Below, piece after piece: positions 36,281 through 43,339 of a stretch of 64,000 bases of DNA. Origin of the DNA: Candidatus Thalassospirochaeta sargassi. GTDB lineage: Bacteria; Spirochaetota; Spirochaetia; UBA9216. A program made the position numbers and the translations under genes. The stretch spans positions 1 through 64,000 of the forward strand of contig JAQQAL010000008.1 of NCBI GenBank assembly GCA_028532855.1. Direction: 5' to 3'. The notes under the pieces are model-generated. The model did no database searches. It worked only from the letters and a program-made list of their open reading frames with translations, and had not been told where the DNA came from. Numbering within the stretch: the first letter of the stretch is position 1; every line of letters starts with the position of its first letter.

Positions 36281-37037
36281 TCTTTGTATAGACAGCAAAC
36301 AGGAATGGATCAACCTTTCTGCTTGACATCCACTTGAGCATCCTGGTTTTTCCAACAGCTGAATCGTCGCCCAACGTCAGCTTTCTGAACATTTTTTCAT
36401 GTTTTTTGATATCACTGTCATCGAACATCATCCTGATACTGTCCATCAACTCATTTACCTTCTGCCTATCGGAATAATCAAACATTATCCCGCTTTCATC
36501 CTTCGTCATATTCCTGAGCAGATGCTCCATATCAGTACTGGTTTCACAGACCTGCAGATACTGTTCAACATCTTTGGTGAAATTATCTTCATTGAAGACT
36601 ATCTCATCAACCTTTGTCCGCAGCCTCACTTTCATTGCAGTTGCTGTTTTTGAATCTGAATCACGTTTGGCAAGAATTATATAGCTTGCAACCGCGCCGG
36701 CAAACCCTACTATAATCTCATCAATCATGGGAATAGGATCCCGGATGACGACCGACATAATAAAATATAGAAGAAGAAATACAGCCGTAGACAGGAGAAA
36801 TCTGGGAATGAACTTCTTTTCGGAGCTCCAGTCCCTAACAGACTGCTCTATCAGCCTGTAAAGTTCATTGCGGAGCATAGTCAGCGATTCAACTCGCGGT
36901 TCCCGCCCGTATACACCGGCAATCTCATTTGAATCAAGAATATCGATCAAATTCTGCTTTGGTGTAAAAGGATACAGGAATATAGAACTTCCGTCCTTTC
37001 TGTAGATATGAAATATGGTTATCTTGCCTTCACTCAT
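36264..37037 (-). CDS. Two-helix membrane protein of unknown function
   Basis: 257 residues from ATG at 37037. The frame is open to TTG 37073, but that TTG is the -35 box of the promoter at 37045-37073, so the longer form is unlikely. A soluble N-terminal domain (about 75 residues) precedes two adjacent membrane helices (FLLSTAVFLLLYFIMSVV and IIVGFAGAVASYIILA). A charged C-terminal domain of about 130 residues follows. Both soluble parts should be cytoplasmic. No family recognised. The 3' end overlaps the convergent UPF0164 gene by 17 bases. Confidence 0.7.
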   Translation of the reverse strand: MSEGKITIFHIYRKDGSSIFLYPFTPKQNLIDILDSNEIAGVYGREPRVESLTMLRNELYRLIEQSVRDWSSEKKFIPRFLLSTAVFLLLYFIMSVVIRDPIPMIDEIIVGFAGAVASYIILAKRDSDSKTATAMKVRLRTKVDEIVFNEDNFTKDVEQYLQVCETSTDMEHLLRNMTKDESGIMFDYSDRQKVNELMDSIRMMFDDSDIKKHEKMFRKLTLGDDSAVGKTRMLKWMSSRKVDPFLFAVYTKIIQRD

Positions 37038-37044
37038 CAGGTTA

Positions 37045-37073
37045 AAAATACAGCCGTCCGTGGAAACCGTCAA
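37045..37073 (-). promoter_or_regulatory. Promoter giving a leaderless mRNA for the 36264-37037 gene
   Basis: Minus strand: TTGACG (37073-37068), 17 bases, TATTTT (37050-37045). The predicted +1 at 37038 is one base before the ATG at 37037. No Shine-Dalgarno sequence is present. Confidence 0.65.
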
Positions 37074-37107
37074 GCCGGTTTTCTAACGCAATCAAAAAAA
37101 TTGCATA

Positions 37108-38034
37108 CTAAGATCCGGATTCTAGCTTTTCATAGATCTCAGTCATCGAAAACAGTTTAGCATACTGTGCAGCTGTCATACCGAGACTGTCTTTGAGGGT
37201 AATATCAGCACCTTTTTCAATCAGGAGTTTGGCTACATCCTCCATTCTTGCGCCTATTGCAACAACAAGAGCTGATTGACCGTTTCGGTTTTTAAAATTT
37301 AGATCTGCTCCTCCGTCAATCAGAACCTCGGCAATTTCTGGTTTTACCGCCGTAACAGCATCCATAACCGGACTTGAACATCTGTCGCGGGCTATGATAT
37401 TCAGAGAAGCCCTGTAGCTCATAAGGATACGGCACATTTGAAGATCTCCGTTTCGTACGGCGATATTCAAAATCGGTACACCGTCCTTGGTTTCTGTTTC
37501 AGTTGAGAATCCGGCATCAAGAAAAGCCTGTACCTCCTTATACATCCCGTTCTCAACTGCTTCAATTAACCCTCTTCCGCTGAAACTTAAATCCGCATCA
37601 GAGATTATTCTGCGTGCATCAAGCAGCATTTTATTACTTTCAAAAACTTTCTTTTCCCTGCGGAAATAACCTAAAGCCTCCCCTATGCTGCCTACCACCG
37701 GTTCTCCGTAAAAAATCTCATTAAATTTTCCAATATCGCAGGAATAAAACAGTATCCGCCCCTTCTTCGCCAGCATATATCCTGCCGCTATCGATTCAAG
37801 CATACATTCAGAACAATTTTGAGCCCTTCCGGACCCACCCTCAAAACTTTTTTCCGTTAGACTACCTGGTATCATGAAATAAAGCTCTGAATCACGCAGA
37901 CAGGTACTCAGAGTTTTTTCCGAAACTTCATCAAAGTAGAGTATTTCACAATGCACCTTTTCAAGCTCAAGGAGTCTTTCGAGCGTCTCAAAGATGCTGC
38001 TGTGTTCTTTTCTTCCAAGCATTAATAATTTCAA
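37108..38034 (-). CDS. Ankyrin-repeat protein with Rossmann-like N-terminal domain
   Basis: 308 residues, no signal peptide, so cytoplasmic. The C-terminal half (about 165-300) is four or more ankyrin repeats (GVPILNIAVRNGDLQMCRIL, GQSALVVAIGARMEDVAKLL). The N-terminal 130 residues start with a strand-helix unit (MKLLMLGRK). A later segment, MLESIAAGYMLAKKGRILFY, resembles the nucleotide-binding core of TIR-like and nucleoside deoxyribosyltransferase-like domains, but the resemblance is loose. The fused arrangement suggests a regulated enzyme or signalling protein; no function is assigned. Confidence 0.7.
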   Translation of the reverse strand: MKLLMLGRKEHSSIFETLERLLELEKVHCEILYFDEVSEKTLSTCLRDSELYFMIPGSLTEKSFEGGSGRAQNCSECMLESIAAGYMLAKKGRILFYSCDIGKFNEIFYGEPVVGSIGEALGYFRREKKVFESNKMLLDARRIISDADLSFSGRGLIEAVENGMYKEVQAFLDAGFSTETETKDGVPILNIAVRNGDLQMCRILMSYRASLNIIARDRCSSPVMDAVTAVKPEIAEVLIDGGADLNFKNRNGQSALVVAIGARMEDVAKLLIEKGADITLKDSLGMTAAQYAKLFSMTEIYEKLESGS

Positions 38035-38112
38035 ATCAGACCTCTAATATATTTTCGGCCATCATGTCCATAATTTCAATAGGCAGGAATAAAAGTCTGC
38101 ATAATCAGGCGT

Positions 38113-41100
38113 TCAGCCTACAGTCCTCATCCGGTTAAGACAGATAAGTCTGCTCACGTTTATATATTCAGCCCCTTGATCTGATTCCACCGTCCCGCTG
38201 ATAAGAAATGCGAAACCGGAGGAAATAACGGGCTCAAATGCATTCCACGCGGCCGGAAAGAACACCGTCTCGAAAATAGACCAGCTGTCTTCAAAACTGA
38301 TAAAGCTCATGGGTTTTTTCGCCGAGGTCAAAACCTCTTTCTCGGCGGCAAGAGTCCCGGTGATAGATATTTGCCGCCCTATCCTTTCGGCAAGCAGCCT
38401 CGAATCAATCATCTCGCCCCCCCCCGAAACGGCCCCGGAAGCCGCCCTTTCTGCAAACAGCTCAACCGGGTGTTTTGAAAAAAACAGATCTAGGGTATCA
38501 ACCTCATCACGCAGACAGACGGCCCGGCTGTAGCCTCTCAACACCGGAACAGGCAGCTCCCCCATACCGCCTAAGCCCGGATTCCCCGATTCGACCCGCC
38601 GGCGCGAATGGTAATACCTCCAGAACAGCTGCGGTCTGTTGCATCCGTCCGCAATACTGTCGAGGCTGCCGCTTTTGATCATCATCCTAATGTGGCGGTA
38701 GGACGGTTCAATCCGCGAGATGAAGTCGTTGAAATCCCGGAACTCCCCGGCGGCTTCGCGTTCGTCGAGAATTCTGCCTGCAAGCTCGGATGAAAGCTCC
38801 CGAATCTGGAACAGACCGGCCCTGAGGCTGCGGATCCCGTTCACGGTTTCAATCGTGTACCGCCCGCTGCTTCGGTTAATATCCGGCTTCAGCACTGGAA
38901 AGCCCATCCGGCGGACAATATTAAGGTAAACCTGTCTGGCATAGAATCCGCCGCCGTTGTTGATTACCGAAACCATAAACTCCAGCGGGTAACGCAGTTT
39001 CAGCCAGGCGAGGCGGTATGAGACCAGGGCATAGGACGCGCTGTGCGACTTACAGAAGGAATAGCCGTCAAAAGACAGAATTCCGTCCCACAACAGCTCG
39101 GCATCTTCCGGAGCAGTGCCGCAGGCCGCTGCGCCCTGCATGAAGCGTTCACGCCAGCGGACAAGCTTTTCAGCGCGGTTTTTCTTCGACAGTGTCTTGC
39201 GCAGCCTGTCCGCCTCGCCGGGATTAAAACCTGCGGCGGCCATTGAGACCCGTGCCACATCCTCCTGATAAACCATTATTCCGTAGGTTTCGTCCAGAAC
39301 CCCCTCAAGTGCCGGACTAAGCGGCTTATATCCACCGCCTTTCATCCTCCGGATATATTCGTTTATCCATTTATTAGCCGCGGGCCTGATAATTGAACTG
39401 GCCGAAACAACGTGTTCAAAATCAGCACAGCCCATCTTCTTCAGCAGCTGTCGCGTTGCCGGAGACTCAATATAGAAGATTCCGGCCGTGTCTCCCGACT
39501 CGATGAATTTTCTTGTGCGGCTGTCTGAATATGGCTGAAAGCTTTCCCAGTCGAGCTTATCTGAACGGCCGGGATTCACCAGGTTTATTGTGTCTCGCAG
39601 AACAGCAAGCGAGCGGTTGCCGAGAAGATCAATCTTTATCAGACCGCATGCTTCGGCGCCGTCCTTTTCCCAGGCTATAACAGGAATCCCCGAAACCTGC
39701 GGCTGAACGTGTGTGTACGCAGTGATAGGACCCGGGGTTATTATCACTCCGCCTGGGTGGGTGCCTATGTAACGGGGCCGACCGTACAGAAGGGCCGCGG
39801 CTTCGGCTATTTCCAGCGGAAGCTCGTCTCCCCGCCCGCCGCGCCATTTTTTCATAAGTTCATTCGCCTGCATGTCCGTCATACCACAGGCCTTTGCGGC
39901 TTCGCGGGCTGCACCGCGGCGCTTGAAATGAACGTGATCGGCAACCATTGCCGATGAGCCCTGATATTTGCTGAAAACATAGTTAAGGGCCTTTTCTCTT
40001 TCATCCCAGGGAAAGTCGACATCAATATCGGGAGGATCAACACGGTACATATTCAGAAAACGCTCGAAAAAGAGATTGTACGCAAGCGGATCCACGTGAG
40101 TGATGCCCAGCAGATACGAAACAATGCTTGAGGCTGCGCTGCCCCGGCCGCAGGTTCTGGGCGCGCTGTTTACAATATCGCGAACCACGAGAAAGTAGGA
40201 CGCAAAACCCTTTCTGCAGATAATATTCAGCTCATATTCAAGCCTTTTCCCGATTGCGGCTGTCTTCTCAGCCCCGGGGTTGTCTCCGTAGCGCCGCCGT
40301 ATTCCCTCACGGCACAGCCTCCGCAGTTCATCACCTGCCCCGTCGTCGGAGAGTCCGTTGAACTCGGGAAAAACCCAGCCCCGGGGCAGCAGGTCGGCAG
40401 CGGCCGCTGCATCGGCTATCTCCATTGTGCCGCGAAGAGCCTCTGGGGCCGCGGAAAAATAATCCTGCAGGGGAATATCCTCCCGCGGAAATGGTTTCAC
40501 GCTATCGCCGAGGGCTGAACAGGCAACCACGTCCTGCAGCCTGGCTGCGGGAACTCCGCGTTCAACAGCCTGCAGCAGTCTCAGGGTTCTCTCGCCCTGC
40601 TCGTCAAGGCAGACAATCTCGCGCATGGCGGCAGTCTTTATGCCAAGCCCTGCTGCGGTGCGGCGAAGCTCATCAAACGAACTGCCACGGAACAGTCCGG
40701 TATACAAACCCGAGGGCCCTGCTTCCCTGAGGCGGGACAGAACTTCGGGCCTGCTGCTGACGATTAAAAGACCTTCGCGCCCCTGTTCGAGCAGATCCGA
40801 TACGGGATCATATGAATATCCGCTTTCACGGTAAGGGGAGAAATCATTATTCAGCCGGGAGATTATTGTATTAAGGGTTTGAAAACCTGTTCGGTTCAGA
40901 CAGTAGGCGGTAAAGAGATACCGGCGCTCATCAAGCGGAGCCGAATCGGTAATAACCGAGCCGACAACGGGTTTTATACTGTGCTTCTCCGCCGCATCAA
41001 GAAAAGCGGGCAGAGCGTATAGATTATTTATATCAGTAATACCGGCGAAACGCTCTCCGGCAGATGCGGCCCGGCGACAAATGTCGTCAACGGAAAGCAC

Positions 41101-41166
41101 CCCGCGAAGAAGGCTGTATTCAGAGCGGCTGTGTATGTAATTGCAGACTTCAGTAATATTCTTCAT
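38113..41166 (-). CDS. DnaE-type DNA polymerase III alpha subunit, short second-type form
   Basis: 1017 residues. The N-terminal PHP domain is degenerate: H12 and R14 stand at the HxH motif and the usual TDHGN is TDINN, so its metal site is probably lost. The polymerase core is intact, with PDIDVDF (D382 and D384) and IKIDLLGNRS supplying the third aspartate, then a helix-hairpin-helix and an OB fold. The length and missing long C-terminal tail fit the DnaE2/ImuC class or a minor DnaE rather than a full replicative subunit (about 1160). No imuA or imuB is adjacent. It has no Shine-Dalgarno sequence, and the promoter lies inside a perfect inverted repeat. Confidence 0.85.
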   Translation of the reverse strand: MKNITEVCNYIHSRSEYSLLRGVLSVDDICRRAASAGERFAGITDINNLYALPAFLDAAEKHSIKPVVGSVITDSAPLDERRYLFTAYCLNRTGFQTLNTIISRLNNDFSPYRESGYSYDPVSDLLEQGREGLLIVSSRPEVLSRLREAGPSGLYTGLFRGSSFDELRRTAAGLGIKTAAMREIVCLDEQGERTLRLLQAVERGVPAARLQDVVACSALGDSVKPFPREDIPLQDYFSAAPEALRGTMEIADAAAAADLLPRGWVFPEFNGLSDDGAGDELRRLCREGIRRRYGDNPGAEKTAAIGKRLEYELNIICRKGFASYFLVVRDIVNSAPRTCGRGSAASSIVSYLLGITHVDPLAYNLFFERFLNMYRVDPPDIDVDFPWDEREKALNYVFSKYQGSSAMVADHVHFKRRGAAREAAKACGMTDMQANELMKKWRGGRGDELPLEIAEAAALLYGRPRYIGTHPGGVIITPGPITAYTHVQPQVSGIPVIAWEKDGAEACGLIKIDLLGNRSLAVLRDTINLVNPGRSDKLDWESFQPYSDSRTRKFIESGDTAGIFYIESPATRQLLKKMGCADFEHVVSASSIIRPAANKWINEYIRRMKGGGYKPLSPALEGVLDETYGIMVYQEDVARVSMAAAGFNPGEADRLRKTLSKKNRAEKLVRWRERFMQGAAACGTAPEDAELLWDGILSFDGYSFCKSHSASYALVSYRLAWLKLRYPLEFMVSVINNGGGFYARQVYLNIVRRMGFPVLKPDINRSSGRYTIETVNGIRSLRAGLFQIRELSSELAGRILDEREAAGEFRDFNDFISRIEPSYRHIRMMIKSGSLDSIADGCNRPQLFWRYYHSRRRVESGNPGLGGMGELPVPVLRGYSRAVCLRDEVDTLDLFFSKHPVELFAERAASGAVSGGGEMIDSRLLAERIGRQISITGTLAAEKEVLTSAKKPMSFISFEDSWSIFETVFFPAAWNAFEPVISSGFAFLISGTVESDQGAEYINVSRLICLNRMRTVG

Positions 41167-41198
41167 AATGCTAAACTACTATACATATGTTTAGCATT
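41167..41198. promoter_or_regulatory. Perfect inverted repeat over the dnaE-like promoter; candidate operator
   Basis: AATGCTAAAC (41167-41176), 12 bases, GTTTAGCATT (41189-41198). The repeat abuts the ATG at 41166. On the minus strand, TATAGT at 41183-41178 lies in its centre and would start transcription near 41171. A dimeric repressor bound here would block the promoter. For a probable error-prone polymerase, a LexA-type SOS repressor is the natural guess, but the sequence matches no LexA box I know. Confidence 0.65.
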
Positions 41199-41241
41199 AA
41201 TACAGAGAGGCATCAAGCTGAAAAAAAAATATACTTAGTCG

Positions 41242-41520
41242 TTACAGATCAATCATCTTCTTGAAAGCAGATTCTTCTTTCTGAAGTTCTTTTGACCCCC
41301 TTGTAATCTTGCACAGACTCAATCCCAGCTGCGCTGCAATATTCCTCTGGCTGATTCCCTGATCAAGCATCTTCACAAGCGCCCAGCGGCTTGCAACCTC
41401 ACTCATTTCATTCTGAGTAAGCAGACATTCGAGAAATCTGTAAATAAGATCCGGATCGTCTGCACGTGAAAATGCGATGCTGAGTTCTTTTAGACTGTCG
41501 GTAATATCCTTACTTTCCAT
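41242..41520 (-). CDS. trpR: Trp repressor family protein
   Basis: 92 residues from ATG at 41520; the longer frame to 41577 has no support. It is all helical with the TrpR helix-turn-helix: GISQRNIAAQLGLSLCKITR followed by GSKEL, matching the E. coli pattern SQRELKNELG...ITRGS. TrpR binds tryptophan and represses trp operons; no trp gene is in the window, so the target is unknown, and an amino-acid-independent YerC-like regulator is the alternative. The mRNA appears leaderless (see 41527-41535). It lies 75 bases upstream of the dnaE-like gene on the same strand. Confidence 0.85.
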   Translation of the reverse strand: MESKDITDSLKELSIAFSRADDPDLIYRFLECLLTQNEMSEVASRWALVKMLDQGISQRNIAAQLGLSLCKITRGSKELQKEESAFKKMIDL

Positions 41521-41526
41521 GTGATA

Positions 41527-41535
41527 AATATAACA
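41527..41535 (-). promoter_or_regulatory. Extended -10 promoter giving a leaderless trpR mRNA
   Basis: Minus strand TGT (41535-41533) directly followed by TATATT (41532-41527). Counting places +1 at the A of the ATG (41520). No good -35 is present, as is usual for extended -10 promoters. No Shine-Dalgarno sequence exists. Confidence 0.55.
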
Positions 41536-41614
41536 GTTTTTTCTACATATAGAAACACCAAATAATATAAAATGCATGCTTGATTAATTCCGTAGAAAAA
41601 TAGAGATTGTAGGT

Positions 41615-42457
41615 ATGAAAGAGAAAATAGAATCAGTGCAGAAATATAATCTGCATACCCATACATATAGATGCAAGCATGCCGAGGGCGATGTAATGGA
41701 ATATGCTGCTGAAGCCTCTGAGCGGGGCATCGAAGTTCTGGGATTCAGCGAACATCCGCCCCTGCATCCGGAAGATATCTGGACGCCGTTTCGAATGGAG
41801 GAAGATGAGCTTGACGACTATTTCCAGGCTATCAGTGATGCCCGGGAACAGTTTCCACAGATGAAAATTCTTGCAGGCTTTGAGATGGATCTCTACCCCG
41901 GATTTAAATCATACTACGAGGACACCTTCCTCCACCGGGAAGACCTCGACTATCTCATCGGCGGTGTACACTGGATAAAATACCGTGGAGAATGGATGTG
42001 GATTCAGAAGGCTGATACCGCCGGACATCTTATAGAATACGTTAAAGAAATCACAGGACTCATTGAAAGCGGTCTGATGAGCTTCATAACACATCCGGAC
42101 AGTTTTGCCTACGGTTATCTTGAATGGGATGCCGATGCTGAAGCCTGCTCAAGAGACATTCTGTCGGCGGCCGAAGAATACAACGTACCGCTTGAAATAA
42201 ACGGCTATGGCCTTCGCAAACCCGACATTGACACCCCCGCAGGCCCACGCAAAGCATATCCGCTGAATAAATTCTGGGAGCTTGCTTCAGGTTACGATGT
42301 GACAGTAGTCTGCAACTCTGATGCCCACCGCCCCGGAGACGTTGCGGGCGGACTGGATGGATGTCATAGAATAATTGAACAGTTCCATCTTAAACATCAT
42401 CCTGTTGCAGAAGCGATGAAAGAAGTTTCTTCACCATATAAAGTCCTGAATCGATAG
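41615..42457 (+). CDS. PHP-family histidinol-phosphatase
   Basis: 280 residues. The PHP metal-binding motifs are complete: NLHTHTYRCKHAEG at the N-terminus, GFSEHPP near 48, a metal-binding glutamate in GFEMDLYP, GVHW near 112, THPD near 148, and NSDAHRP near 233. This matches the HisJ/HisK histidinol-phosphate phosphatase branch of histidine synthesis, though related PHP phosphoesterases cannot be excluded. It diverges from trpR. The 3' end overlaps the convergent sigma-like gene by 68 bases. Confidence 0.85.
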   Translation: MKEKIESVQKYNLHTHTYRCKHAEGDVMEYAAEASERGIEVLGFSEHPPLHPEDIWTPFRMEEDELDDYFQAISDAREQFPQMKILAGFEMDLYPGFKSYYEDTFLHREDLDYLIGGVHWIKYRGEWMWIQKADTAGHLIEYVKEITGLIESGLMSFITHPDSFAYGYLEWDADAEACSRDILSAAEEYNVPLEINGYGLRKPDIDTPAGPRKAYPLNKFWELASGYDVTVVCNSDAHRPGDVAGGLDGCHRIIEQFHLKHHPVAEAMKEVSSPYKVLNR

Positions 42458-43265
42458 ACCCCTTGGGGAGTCCCATAACCTCGGCTACCTCGAGGTTTGT
42501 GGGACCGAGGTGGACCGACTTCCGCCCCCTGCTTGCATTACGCATGCGTTTTTGCACTGTATCAATTTTTTTATCAATCAGTTCCCTGCCTGCGTCATCA
42601 CAACAATATTCCTTTTCACGCTGAAGGCGGCATAATTCAATATAAGCCTTATTCTCCCGCTTCCGGTAAATATCCACCCTGCTGCGGCGGAGCTCTCCCG
42701 TGACTCTCAGCTGCTGCAATGTCTCAAAAAGCGTGCAGCATTCACAGCCAGTAATCTCCGCAATTTTGTTAACATGATTTTCATCAACGTAATGTGCATT
42801 TTTATATGTCAGCATCAGAAGCCTTCTGCGCAGCCTCTCATTATGTATGATACCGTTATCATCAAAATTAAGGGTTTGACGAGCTTCCTCAGTAATCTTA
42901 AGCTCATGGACGGGAGCAGAATCACAGGCTGATTCCGCCTGAATCATACAATCGTACCGTACACAGTATTTAATATTTGATTTGACCTGAATACGGTTAC
43001 GGAAAGAACTCATCTGCCAGAGAATCGTATTTTTCAAAATAGCCTTGAACGACATTCCGCGATACTCAAATTTCTCAATTAGCTTTAACATCCTCGGATA
43101 GAAGAACAGATAGAACTCGCTGCATTTGTCGCAGTCCCAGCCCCTGTTTTTCTCCGGAAATTCAATCACAAAACATGAAACCTCTGTCAGAAGTTCCGTC
43201 CAGCCATCACCGGTCTTCTGCCAGTTAAGGATAAGGCTGGTAATTTGATCTGTTTCTTTGTTCAT
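42390..43265 (-). CDS. Cysteine-rich sigma-factor-like protein
   Basis: 291 residues with no signal peptide. Residues about 49-95 (FYLFFYPRMLKLIEKF and the following Arg/Ser-rich helix) resemble sigma region 2. Residues about 255-285 (PTNLEVAEVMGLPKGSIDSG) form a helix-turn-helix like sigma region 4. The middle resembles no known domain. Twelve cysteines stand out, including C45-x2-C48, C101/C106, C174-x-C176-C177 and C221-C222, suggesting metal or redox sensing. This call is tentative: it could be another DNA-binding protein. A sigma-54-type promoter sits directly upstream. Confidence 0.5.
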   Translation of the reverse strand: MNKETDQITSLILNWQKTGDGWTELLTEVSCFVIEFPEKNRGWDCDKCSEFYLFFYPRMLKLIEKFEYRGMSFKAILKNTILWQMSSFRNRIQVKSNIKYCVRYDCMIQAESACDSAPVHELKITEEARQTLNFDDNGIIHNERLRRRLLMLTYKNAHYVDENHVNKIAEITGCECCTLFETLQQLRVTGELRRSRVDIYRKRENKAYIELCRLQREKEYCCDDAGRELIDKKIDTVQKRMRNASRGRKSVHLGPTNLEVAEVMGLPKGSIDSGLYMVKKLLSSLLQQDDV

Positions 43266-43276
43266 AAAAAACAGAA

Positions 43277-43292
43277 TGCAATTATCATGCCA
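43277..43292 (-). promoter_or_regulatory. Candidate sigma-54 promoter for the sigma-like gene
   Basis: Minus strand TGGCATGATAATTGCA: the -24 GG (43291-43290) and -12 GC (43279-43278) are separated by exactly ten bases, as the RpoN consensus requires. The predicted +1 near 43266 touches the ATG at 43265. An alternative sigma-70 -10 (GATAAT) overlaps it without a good -35. Confidence 0.5.
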
Positions 43293-43339
43293 GAAAAAAT
43301 GACCCGGATACGGGACTTTTTGTTACAATTTGTTACAAA

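Noticed and set aside
41167-41198. The dnaE inverted repeat as a transcription terminator of trpR
   Set aside because: The arms are AT-rich, no T run follows and it contains a -10 box next to a start codon, so an operator fits better.
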